Shown piece by piece: positions 18,211 to 25,814 of a DNA stretch of 64,000 nt. The position numbers and the translations under genes were made by a program. Source of the stretch: an unidentified eubacterium SCB49. GTDB taxonomy: Bacteria; Bacteroidota; Bacteroidia; Flavobacteriales; Flavobacteriaceae. Location of the stretch: positions 1 through 64,000 of the forward strand of contig ABCO01000009.1 of the NCBI GenBank assembly GCA_000170815.1, in the 5' to 3' direction. Under the pieces are notes generated by a model. The model was given only the letters and a program-made list of their open reading frames with translations. It had not been told where the DNA came from and ran no database searches. How positions within the stretch are numbered: the first letter of the stretch is position 1; each line of letters starts with the position of its first letter.

Positions 18211-19083
18211 TTGGATTCTAAAGATATCGCCAATTGGAAAAGTAAACTTCATACAATCATATATGAAGCAGATTCTCCTATGGGCAAATTGTTTGATGTT
18301 GTTTTACTCATAGTAATTTTGGTCAGTGTTATTTTTGTAATGCTAGAAAGCGTAAAAGGTTTTCCTCCAGAAGTATACACCCTTATTCATTATGGAGAAT
18401 GGGTTATTACCATATTTTTCACCTTAGAATATATAGCAAGAATAGTTACTATAAAAAAACCAAGTCAATATATTTTTAGTTTTTACGGAATTATAGATTT
18501 TCTCTCAACCATTCCGTTATATCTATCATTTTTCTTGGTAGGAAGTAATGTGTTACTAACTGTAAGAGCGCTAAGGTTATTAAGAGTTTTTAGAATCTTA
18601 AAAATAACCCGCTATTTAGGAGAAGCAAACAAACTCACTAAAGCCTTAAAAGACAGTAGACCTAAAATATTAGTCTTCTTATTTTTTGTACTTATAATTG
18701 CGATCATCGCAGGAACACTTATGTACTTAATAGAAGGAGAATCTAGTGGATTTGTAAGCATCCCTGTTAGTGTATATTGGTGTATTGTAACCCTAACAAC
18801 AGTTGGTTTTGGTGATATAGCACCAGTAACTCCTCTTGGTCAATTAATCGCTGCCATAATAATGATTATGGGTTATGGAATTATAGCAGTACCCACAGGA
18901 ATAGTAAGTGCAGAATATGCTGCAAAATCTAGAAAACCAAAACCTGAAGATGATAATTATGTACACGTAAACACACAAGTTTGCCAAGAATGTGGTGCTA
19001 AAAGACATAGAGATGATGCAGATTATTGTCATCGTTGTGGTACTTATTTACATCCAGAAAAACTTATAGATGGTGATAGATAA
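18211..19083 (+). CDS. Voltage-gated potassium channel with C-terminal zinc ribbon
   Basis: A 290-residue six-transmembrane ion channel. S4 carries arginines at every third residue (R119, R122, R125, R128 in RALRLLRVFRIL); the pore selectivity filter is TVGFGD (197-202), as in K+ channels; S6 follows (IIMIMGYGIIAVPTGIV). After S6 a cytoplasmic tail holds a four-cysteine zinc ribbon: C258, C261, C273, C276. TTG at 18211 is the most likely start because the next Met (24) would remove the conserved leading helix. The 3' end overlaps miaA by 14 bases, so the two are probably co-translated. Confidence 0.93.
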   Translation: MDSKDIANWKSKLHTIIYEADSPMGKLFDVVLLIVILVSVIFVMLESVKGFPPEVYTLIHYGEWVITIFFTLEYIARIVTIKKPSQYIFSFYGIIDFLSTIPLYLSFFLVGSNVLLTVRALRLLRVFRILKITRYLGEANKLTKALKDSRPKILVFLFFVLIIAIIAGTLMYLIEGESSGFVSIPVSVYWCIVTLTTVGFGDIAPVTPLGQLIAAIIMIMGYGIIAVPTGIVSAEYAAKSRKPKPEDDNYVHVNTQVCQECGAKRHRDDADYCHRCGTYLHPEKLIDGDR

Positions 19084-19987
19084 AAAACCCACCTTACTTT
19101 GTGTTGTTGGCGCTACAGCTATTGGCAAAACAGCACTCGCTATAAAACTTGCTCAACATTTTTCTGCTGAAATTTTATCTGCAGATTCTCGTCAGTTTTA
19201 TAAAGAAATGAAAATAGGAACAGCAGCTCCTACACCTGAAGAATTATCACAAGCAACTCATCATTTTGTACATAATAAAAGTATTCATGATACCTATACC
19301 GTAGGTGATTTTGAAAAAGAAGCAATTCAATTTTTAACTTCCTATTTCAAAAGTAACGAATATGCTATTTTAGTTGGCGGCTCTGGCCTTTATATAGATG
19401 CCGTTGTATGTGGGCTAAACACATTTCCTGAGGTTAAAGAAGGTGTTAGAGAAAGCTTAGAACAAAGGTTGAAAAATGAAGGTATTGAGACTTTACAAAA
19501 AGAGCTAAAGGAAAAAGATCTTGTATATTTCAACAGTGTGGATATAAAAAATCCACGACGTTTAATTAGAGCGCTCGAGGTTATTAAATCTTCAGGAAAG
19601 CCTTATTCTTCTTTCAGAAAAGGGATGAATACACAACGAGAATTTAATACTATTTTTATTGGGCTCGATGCAGATCGATCTATTATTTATGACCGTATAA
19701 ATCGTAGAGTAGATATAATGGTTGAAGAGGGGTTAATAGAAGAAGCCAAAAAACTATATAAATTTAAAGAGTTAAACGCCTTACAAACTGTAGGCTATCG
19801 TGAGCTATTTCAATCTTTTGATGGCACTATTAGTCAAGATTTTGCTATTTCTGAAATAAAGAAAAATTCGCGCCGCTTTGCAAAAAGACAGGGAACTTGG
19901 TTTAAAAAAAATGAAGAAATCTCCTGGTATGATTATTTAACTCCAGCAGAAAACATAATACAAGATATTATAAAAAAAGCGCCTTAA
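19070..19987 (+). CDS. miaA: tRNA dimethylallyltransferase
   Basis: Transfers a dimethylallyl group to N6 of A37 in tRNAs reading codons that start with U. The 305 residues contain the P-loop GATAIGKTALA, the DSRQFYKEM motif, the core VGGSGLYIDAV, NPRRLIRALEVI, and LQTVGYREL, all conserved in MiaA. The ATG at 19070 lies inside the end of the channel gene; GTG at 19073 is the only other near option. A strong terminator overlaps the stop codon region. Confidence 0.97.
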   Translation: MVIDKKPTLLCVVGATAIGKTALAIKLAQHFSAEILSADSRQFYKEMKIGTAAPTPEELSQATHHFVHNKSIHDTYTVGDFEKEAIQFLTSYFKSNEYAILVGGSGLYIDAVVCGLNTFPEVKEGVRESLEQRLKNEGIETLQKELKEKDLVYFNSVDIKNPRRLIRALEVIKSSGKPYSSFRKGMNTQREFNTIFIGLDADRSIIYDRINRRVDIMVEEGLIEEAKKLYKFKELNALQTVGYRELFQSFDGTISQDFAISEIKKNSRRFAKRQGTWFKKNEEISWYDYLTPAENIIQDIIKKAP

Positions 19988-20000
19988 AAAGGCGCTTTTC
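19974..20000 (+). terminator. Terminator of miaA
   Basis: AAAAAGCGCC and GGCGCTTTT form a stem around a short A-rich loop that includes the miaA stop codon. On the minus strand the flanking T-run would also serve the convergent response regulator. Confidence 0.8.
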
Positions 20001-20021
20001 AACTTATATACACTTAGTCTT

Positions 20022-20738
20022 TTAATTTTCAACTTCACTTTTAACTACAAGTCTAAAGCCTTCTCCATGGATATTTACAATCTCAACATCATCTTCTTTA
20101 CTTAGATATTTTCTGAGTTTAGCGATATACACATCCATACTTCTAGAGGTGAAGTAATTGTCGTCTCTCCATATTTTTGTCAATGCTAACTCTCTAGGCA
20201 TTAAATCGTTTTTATGCAAAGCAAGTAAACGTAACAACTCATTTTCTTTAGGAGATAATTTTATTGGATCTTCTTTTTTAAATGATAAGAAACGTAATTT
20301 AGAATTTAAGAAAAAGTCTCCTATTTCAAATTCAAACTGTTTACTATCTGCTAGGCTATCTGTTGCTTTTCGCTGTATAATTGCCTTAATTTTCATTAAT
20401 AAAACTTCACTGTCAAAAGGTTTATTAAGATAATCATCTGCTCCTACTTTATAGCCTTTAAGCACATCTTCTTTCATTGCTTTTGCTGTCAAAAAGATAA
20501 TAGGCACCTCTGCATTCTTCTCACGAATTTCTTTTGCTAAAGTAAAACCGTCCTTATATGGCATCATTACGTCTAGTATACACAGATCGTAATCATCTTT
20601 TTTAAATTTTTCAAAACCTTCCATCCCGTTTTTAGCATGAGTTACATTGTAGTCATTCATTGCTAAATAGTCTTTAAGGACTGTTCCAAAGTTTGGATCG
20701 TCTTCTACCAGTAGTATTTTTTTATTTACAGTTTCCAT
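20022..20738 (-). CDS. rprY: OmpR-family response regulator (RprY-like)
   Basis: A 238-residue two-component regulator. The receiver domain (1-120) has the acidic pocket E12-D13-D14, phospho-acceptor D56 in CILDVMMP and the conserved Lys in LNKPF; the C-terminal winged helix (about 140-232) shows SPKENELLRLL and the recognition helix RSMDVYIAKLRKYL. It follows the sensor kinase by three bases on the same strand, so the pair is one transcript. By arrangement and similarity it resembles RprY of Bacteroides; the symbol is an inference from family, not from synteny search. Candidate target sites lie upstream of the kinase gene. Confidence 0.9.
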   Translation of the reverse strand: METVNKKILLVEDDPNFGTVLKDYLAMNDYNVTHAKNGMEGFEKFKKDDYDLCILDVMMPYKDGFTLAKEIREKNAEVPIIFLTAKAMKEDVLKGYKVGADDYLNKPFDSEVLLMKIKAIIQRKATDSLADSKQFEFEIGDFFLNSKLRFLSFKKEDPIKLSPKENELLRLLALHKNDLMPRELALTKIWRDDNYFTSRSMDVYIAKLRKYLSKEDDVEIVNIHGEGFRLVVKSEVEN

Positions 20739-20741
20739 ATA

Positions 20742-22277
20742 TTAAGTTATTAAGTGTAGTTTAATTATAAATGTTGTTCCTTTATTAAGCTCAGATTCTA
20801 CATAAATTTCAGCATCATGATCGTCTAAAATCTGTTTAACGTATGCTAGTCCAAGCCCATGTCCTTTTACATTGTGTACGTTTCCGGTAGACACTCTGTA
20901 AAATTTTTCAAATATTTTTTTTGTTGCAGCTTTTGTCATTCCCTGCCCTTGATCTCTAATCTTTAAGATAATGCAGTCTTTTACATTTTCTGTAAGCACA
21001 TCTATCTTAGGGGTATCTTCACTGTATTTTATAGCGTTATCTAAAATATTTACCACTACATTGGTTAAGTGAGAGTCATTAGCTAAAACAGAACTCTTAA
21101 AAGCTCCAAAATGCGTATTTACATATCCTCCTCTATCTTCTACAATAAGTTGCACATGTGATATTGCATCTTCTATGACATCATGGAGTTTAACACGTTC
21201 TTTATCTAGATTTAGCTCATTTTTATCAAGCTTAGAAATACGCAATACATTTTCTACTTGTGCATGCATTCTTTTATTTTCTTCTCTTATCATTCCTAGA
21301 TAACGTTGTAAAAACTCTTGGTTATCTTTTACTTTAGGATTTTTAAGTGCATCTAAGGCTAAGTTAATTGTAGCGATAGGCGTTTTAAACTCGTGCGTCA
21401 TATTATTGATAAAGTCTGTCTTTATCTGAGATATTTGTCGCTGTTGTAAAATCTGCCTTACAGCACTATAGAAAGCCCAAAAAATAACCCCTGTAAAGAT
21501 TAAAGATAGGATAGCCATCCCCAAGATACTGTTTAAAACAATTTTATCTTGATTTGTAAAGTTTACAAAAAGCCTATACTTTGAATATGATTTGTCATCT
21601 ACAAAAAGAGCAACACTATACGTTGTATCTGGATTTAGTGAAAAATTTTCTGTACCAACGTTTGTTGAAAGATCATTACTATAAACAGCAAACTCATATA
21701 CTGTTTCTATATCTCTTTTGTTTAACTCTTGATCAAGAATTGTTTTTAATTCATTTTTAGAAACACGTCTGTGAATTGGTGTCTCAGCAGAAATTTTCTT
21801 AAAAACATTTTCAAACTGATTTCTTTCATAATCCTTTAAGCGTCTAAAAGTATTTTCACCTTTACTTACTCCATCTTCATCATTAATAATATTTCGTTCC
21901 TTATTAGCAAAATATTTATTCCTATTTCTATTTGTCAATAATAAACTAGACGATAGTTTAAAATCTTCTTCAATTACAGCATCCGAGAATATAAGCTCTT
22001 CTGTCCCACTATCTTTTCTGAGAGCATATATTAAATCGCTTAACGGTATACTTTCTTCAGATTTGCTTATTAGGTCAAAATAAATAGAGTAATAATCATC
22101 TAATTCCTTTAATTGAATTTTTTTAGCTGCATCAATTAAAGAATTTCTAATGTTAGTTACATACTGATCCTGTGTAGTGAGGTACGCATTTCTTATCCAA
22201 TAGCCTTGAACAAACACAATCCCTAACAAGGACAAGCTCATAAAAACAAGCAATAAAACCAGAAGCTTTTTGTTCAT
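20742..22277 (-). CDS. rprX: Sensor histidine kinase (RprX-like)
   Basis: A 511-residue membrane kinase. TM1 spans 5-25 and TM2 about 247-270, enclosing a 220-residue periplasmic sensor region without a recognised domain. No HAMP domain is obvious; the kinase core follows with H295 in the H-box NNMTHEFKTPIA, N-box NILDNAIKYS, G1 DQGQGM and G2 GHGLGLAYVKQ. It should autophosphorylate and hand the phosphate to the regulator encoded next. The -7 element ends only 4 bases before the ATG, and phased TTAA repeats lie just upstream, suggesting self-regulation. The signal sensed is unknown. Confidence 0.92.
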   Translation of the reverse strand: MNKKLLVLLLVFMSLSLLGIVFVQGYWIRNAYLTTQDQYVTNIRNSLIDAAKKIQLKELDDYYSIYFDLISKSEESIPLSDLIYALRKDSGTEELIFSDAVIEEDFKLSSSLLLTNRNRNKYFANKERNIINDEDGVSKGENTFRRLKDYERNQFENVFKKISAETPIHRRVSKNELKTILDQELNKRDIETVYEFAVYSNDLSTNVGTENFSLNPDTTYSVALFVDDKSYSKYRLFVNFTNQDKIVLNSILGMAILSLIFTGVIFWAFYSAVRQILQQRQISQIKTDFINNMTHEFKTPIATINLALDALKNPKVKDNQEFLQRYLGMIREENKRMHAQVENVLRISKLDKNELNLDKERVKLHDVIEDAISHVQLIVEDRGGYVNTHFGAFKSSVLANDSHLTNVVVNILDNAIKYSEDTPKIDVLTENVKDCIILKIRDQGQGMTKAATKKIFEKFYRVSTGNVHNVKGHGLGLAYVKQILDDHDAEIYVESELNKGTTFIIKLHLIT

Positions 22278-22281
22278 TTAC

Positions 22282-22289
22282 CAAAAATA
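22282..22289 (-). promoter_or_regulatory. -7 element directly before the kinase gene
   Basis: The minus strand reads TATTTTTG, then GTAA, then the ATG. The 4-base spacing predicts a leaderless or near-leaderless transcript. Confidence 0.55.
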
Positions 22290-22290
22290 G

Positions 22291-22332
22291 TCCTTTAACA
22301 TTTACGGAAAGTCCTTTTAACCAAATGTTAAC
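22291..22332 (-). promoter_or_regulatory. Phased TTAA direct repeats upstream of the two-component operon
   Basis: On the minus strand TTAAC starts at 22331, TTAAAAGGAC at 22320 and TTAAAGGAC at 22298, i.e. offsets of 11 and 33 bp, with a degenerate TT at 22309. Direct repeats at 11-bp phase are the usual binding layout of OmpR/PhoB-type regulators, so this is a candidate autoregulatory site. Confidence 0.45.
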
Positions 22333-22347
22333 AATCAAGAAAACAAT

Positions 22348-22932
22348 CTATAAAGTGCCTAAGAGTAATTTATAAATTTTTTTTACTTGCACTTTTGTTT
22401 CTTCTAGATCAACATTAGTAATCACATAATCGGCCTTTTTGCGACGATACGCATCATCTGCCTGGTTACGCAATCTTGCCTCTACATCTTTTAATGAGGT
22501 ATTGTCACGCTGTAAAACTCTTTGTATGCGAGTTTCTAAGGGAACTTCGACCGTAATGGTTGCATCACAAAAAGCATCACCTCCTGTTTCAAAAAGTATA
22601 GCAGACTCTTTAATGCAATAGGGAGCATTTTGTTTCTCTGACCATCTTTTAAAGTTTTGAGCTACTTTGGGATGAATAATCCCATTAAGACCTGCAAGAA
22701 GCTCTTTATCATTAAAAACACGGGAAGCAATAAATTTTCTATCTGGAACTCCTTCTTTATAGGACGCATTGCCTAATAGACTGATAACTTTTCTCCTAAC
22801 CACTTTAGAAGTGTTTAAAAGCCTTTTTCCTTCATCATCTGAAATAAAAACAGGTATTCCTATTTCAGAAAACATGGTAGCAACGGTACTCTTTCCGCTA
22901 CCTATCCCGCCTGTTAATCCTACTACTTTCAT
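22348..22932 (-). CDS. coaE: Dephospho-CoA kinase
   Basis: Phosphorylates the 3'-OH of dephospho-CoA, the last step of coenzyme A synthesis. The 194 residues show the P-loop GLTGGIGSGKST (5-16), FISDDEGKRLL, and the lid segment RIQRVLQRD. Length is typical. Its start codon overlaps the end of the YbbR-like gene by 4 bases, so they are co-translated. coaBC, which catalyses earlier CoA steps, lies 5.5 kb away on the same strand, in a different gene block. Confidence 0.96.
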   Translation of the reverse strand: MKVVGLTGGIGSGKSTVATMFSEIGIPVFISDDEGKRLLNTSKVVRRKVISLLGNASYKEGVPDRKFIASRVFNDKELLAGLNGIIHPKVAQNFKRWSEKQNAPYCIKESAILFETGGDAFCDATITVEVPLETRIQRVLQRDNTSLKDVEARLRNQADDAYRRKKADYVITNVDLEETKVQVKKIYKLLLGTL

Positions 22933-23879
22933 TCTTTAAAAGTTAAATAATCAATCTTTTGTGTGGTGAGTTCTATGTGTTCTACTTTGTCTGTTTTGTT
23001 TTTTAAATGAGCAATCATAAAACTCTCATCAATATTTCTATGGTCATAATCACAGACAACTTCAAAATCTGAAGCTTTTACGGCATTAAAATGATCTAAT
23101 GTGATATCAACTCTAATTTTCACTTTATTGGGTATCATTTTAATTGTCTCTCTAAAGGGCTCATTAATAAGTGTAATTGGAATTTCAAATTCTTTTTGAG
23201 CCACCTCTTTTACGGTCCAAGAAACACTAACGTTTTCATTAGACATTGTAATTCCAGAAACTTTAGGCTTCACAATTCTTACTCTTTTTGAAACATTATC
23301 GTTTAGGTTTTCTAATAACACAGTATTTGTAACAACACTATCTATTTGAGCTACATTTTTTTGAGGTCCTGATACAAAAATAGAATCTGGAACAACAGAA
23401 ACTGCTCCAATAAGACGAAACCCTTTTTTATAGGTTGTTTTATTTTGAACAACCACTTTAACTTTTTTTCTAATTATTGGGTCTACAGTTAAGGTTAACT
23501 CATCAATACTTAATGTATTTGCAGACCTATTAGAAGGGAATTGAATATTTATTTCTTGAATAAGCTGATCTTCTGTGATGTTTATAGTGTTTTTATTCAC
23601 ACTCATATACTTTGAAACATCAATAGCTAATGATTGACTTTTTAACTTATACCCTAAAAAACCATAACCACTTGCAAAAAAGTTAAAAGTAACTTCGTCT
23701 GCATTCTTTTCTTTAATAGATACTGATTCTGGTATATTAACAAGCTCAATTGAAGCACTAATTGGTGCTGTAAATTCTTTACTAATTTTTGTAAGCACCC
23801 AAAACAATGATGCCACAACTAAGAAGAAAAGAAATGTCTTCCATTTTGAATTGTTAATACCGAAATCTGATCGTTTCAT
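22929..23879 (-). CDS. YbbR-like (CdaR-type) membrane-anchored protein
   Basis: A 316-residue protein with one N-terminal transmembrane helix (about 15-33, KTFLFFLVVASLFWVLTK) and an extracytoplasmic part made of YbbR-type repeats (VSIKEKNADEVTFNFFASG; LIGAVSVVPDSIFVSGPQ, where VSGP is a family hallmark). In Firmicutes the family (CdaR) regulates the cyclic-di-AMP synthase CdaA, but no cdaA is seen here. It is tightly linked to coaE downstream and a glycosyltransferase upstream (5-base gap). Its role in this organism is not established. Confidence 0.85.
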   Translation of the reverse strand: MKRSDFGINNSKWKTFLFFLVVASLFWVLTKISKEFTAPISASIELVNIPESVSIKEKNADEVTFNFFASGYGFLGYKLKSQSLAIDVSKYMSVNKNTINITEDQLIQEINIQFPSNRSANTLSIDELTLTVDPIIRKKVKVVVQNKTTYKKGFRLIGAVSVVPDSIFVSGPQKNVAQIDSVVTNTVLLENLNDNVSKRVRIVKPKVSGITMSNENVSVSWTVKEVAQKEFEIPITLINEPFRETIKMIPNKVKIRVDITLDHFNAVKASDFEVVCDYDHRNIDESFMIAHLKNKTDKVEHIELTTQKIDYLTFKE

Positions 23880-23884
23880 TTAGA

Positions 23885-24886
23885 TTATTTAAAAAATAAA
23901 AATGGAAATTGTTTTTTAGGATCACGCCCCAAAAACCTAATAAAATATGTGGATTTAAAAAAAGCTACGCCATACCCAAAAAACTGCACAAATACAGCAG
24001 CAACGCTTAATACTGCAACTTTTACGCTCTTGTTTTTTAACAAACTATCTGTAAACAACAAGCATAAATACGCTAACAATGGTAAGAGAAAAACCATATT
24101 TACCACAAGGCCCATAAACAGACTACTCAACACAAATAACACAAATAAAGTTGGGAGCCAGAACGTTATTTTTGCGGCTTCTGGATGCCAACTAGAAAGT
24201 ATAGGTCTAACTAAACCAAATTTACGTACTTGCTGATAAAATTTATCCCAAGATATTCTACGTTTATGATACACATAAGCATCTGGTAAAAAAGAGGTAT
24301 TAAAGCCCGATTTTAAAATTCTATGTGACAAATCAGGGTCTTCACCAGGGTGTATTTTTGAATATCCCCCAGTGACTTCAAATACTTTTTTTGAAATACC
24401 CATGTTAAAACTACGAGGCTCAAATTTTGAAACACTTTTTTTACTTCCGCGTATACCGCCTGTGGTAAAAAAAGAAGTCATTGTGTAGTTAATTGCCTTC
24501 TGTAAAGAAGTAAATGATGCATGCGCTGCATCTGCACCTCCATAACAATCTACATAGTTTTCCTGTAAAAACGAATCTACTGTGTCAAGATAATGCGTGG
24601 GCAGTATGCAATCGCTATCTAGAATAATAAAATAGTTTCCTTTGGCCTTTCGCATCCCGTAATTACGAGAATCCCCAGGACCTGAATTTTCTTTAAAATA
24701 ATATGAAATGTTTAATTCTTTAGCAAAACGCTTACAAACTGCTTCACATAAAATAGTTGAGCCATCTTCAATGATTACAATTTCAGAAGGAATAGTAGTT
24801 TCCATCTTTGAAAAACTATATAATAATTCTTCTACCTCATCGGGTCTGTTGTAAACTGGGATTATAAAAGAATAAACTAATTGCAT
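23885..24886 (-). CDS. Family 2 glycosyltransferase
   Basis: A 333-residue GT-A fold glycosyltransferase: FIIPVYNRPDEVEELL at the start, VIIEDGS for nucleotide binding, NYFIILDSDCILP carrying the metal-binding DxD-like motif, and GGYSKIHPGEDPDLSHRI with the catalytic-base region. Two C-terminal hydrophobic segments (about 225-290) anchor it in the inner membrane. Donor and acceptor sugars cannot be told; the downstream YbbR-like gene suggests an envelope role only weakly. A -7 element lies 4 bases before the ATG and the fabI terminator just upstream. Confidence 0.92.
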   Translation of the reverse strand: MQLVYSFIIPVYNRPDEVEELLYSFSKMETTIPSEIVIIEDGSTILCEAVCKRFAKELNISYYFKENSGPGDSRNYGMRKAKGNYFIILDSDCILPTHYLDTVDSFLQENYVDCYGGADAAHASFTSLQKAINYTMTSFFTTGGIRGSKKSVSKFEPRSFNMGISKKVFEVTGGYSKIHPGEDPDLSHRILKSGFNTSFLPDAYVYHKRRISWDKFYQQVRKFGLVRPILSSWHPEAAKITFWLPTLFVLFVLSSLFMGLVVNMVFLLPLLAYLCLLFTDSLLKNKSVKVAVLSVAAVFVQFFGYGVAFFKSTYFIRFLGRDPKKQFPFLFFK

Positions 24887-24890
24887 CTTA

Positions 24891-24898
24891 CAAAAATA
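24891..24898 (-). promoter_or_regulatory. -7 element directly before the glycosyltransferase gene
   Basis: The minus strand reads TATTTTTG, then TAAG, then ATG: the same 4-base spacing as before the RprX-like kinase and ligA genes. Confidence 0.55.
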
Positions 24899-24908
24899 CG
24901 GAATATTA

Positions 24909-24934
24909 AAAAGCCATCCCGAAGGATGGCTTTA
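24909..24934 (-). terminator. Terminator of fabI
   Basis: The stem AAAGCCATCC / GGATGGCTTT with a 4-base loop is followed on the minus strand by T residues. The stem core GCCATCC/GGATGGC is the same as in the terminator at 2281-2310. Confidence 0.88.
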
Positions 24935-24961
24935 ATAAAATATAATAAAGATTTTAGCGTC

Positions 24962-25777
24962 TTATTCTTCTACAAATTTTTCCATAACTTCATTACTTAC
25001 TCCCATATTTGAGAATCCTCCGTCGTTATATAAGTTTTGAAGTGTAACTCTTTTTGTTAAATCACTAAACATGGCTACGGTGTAGTTTGCACAATCTTCT
25101 CCTGTAGCATTCCCTAGTGGTGACATTTTATCTGCATAGGCGATAAAACCATCAAATCCTTTTACACCTTGACCTGCTGTTGTAGGTGTAGGAGATTGAG
25201 AAATCGTGTTTACACGTACATTTTTATCACGACCAAAGAAATACCCAAAACTACGAGCAATAGACTCTAAATAAGCCTTATTGTCTGCCATATCATTGTA
25301 ATCTGGAAAAACACGTTGTGCTGCCATATAAGTTAAAGCAACAATACTTCCCCACTCATTCATTGCGTCTTTTTTATATAACACGCTCATTGTTTTATGA
25401 AAAGATCCTGCTGAAATGTCCCAACCTTTATGGGTCCAGTCATAATTTTGATCAGTATATGCTTTTCCTTTACGAACATTTACTGACATCCCGATAGAGT
25501 GTAAAACAAAATCAATTTTTCCTCCAAGAATTTCCATAGCCTGATCTACTAAATTCTCTAAATCTTCAAGACTAGTAGCATCTGCTGGTATTACTTTTGA
25601 GTTTGTTTTTTCGGCTAATTCGTTAATAGTTCCCATACGCAATGCGATTGGTGCATTAGTAAGTACAAACTGCCCTCCTTCTGCATGTACTCTTTCTGCT
25701 GTTTTCCATGCTATAGAATTTGCATCTAGAGCTCCAAAAATAATTCCTCTCTTTCCTTTCAATAAATTGTAATTCAT
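24962..25777 (-). CDS. fabI: Enoyl-ACP reductase (NADH), FabI
   Basis: Reduces the trans-2-enoyl-ACP double bond, the last step of each fatty-acid elongation cycle. The 271 residues show the FabI-type cofactor motif GIIFGALDANSIAW, the HSIGM segment, and the active-site pair Y160 and K167 in YNDMADNK; SQSPTPTTAG and NLYNDGGFSNMG follow. It is the short-chain-dehydrogenase class targeted by triclosan. The 37 bases between it and recN carry no terminator, so recN-fabI read-through is possible. Confidence 0.97.
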   Translation of the reverse strand: MNYNLLKGKRGIIFGALDANSIAWKTAERVHAEGGQFVLTNAPIALRMGTINELAEKTNSKVIPADATSLEDLENLVDQAMEILGGKIDFVLHSIGMSVNVRKGKAYTDQNYDWTHKGWDISAGSFHKTMSVLYKKDAMNEWGSIVALTYMAAQRVFPDYNDMADNKAYLESIARSFGYFFGRDKNVRVNTISQSPTPTTAGQGVKGFDGFIAYADKMSPLGNATGEDCANYTVAMFSDLTKRVTLQNLYNDGGFSNMGVSNEVMEKFVEE

Positions 25778-25814
25778 AATTATGGTCAGTTTAATTTTGT
25801 TGTAAATATACTTC

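Noticed and set aside
5177..20000. Phage, IS or defence genes in the accessory-looking parts
   Set aside because: No transposase, integrase, restriction, toxin-antitoxin or CRISPR features were found; base composition looks even and genes are typical core or family-restricted ones.
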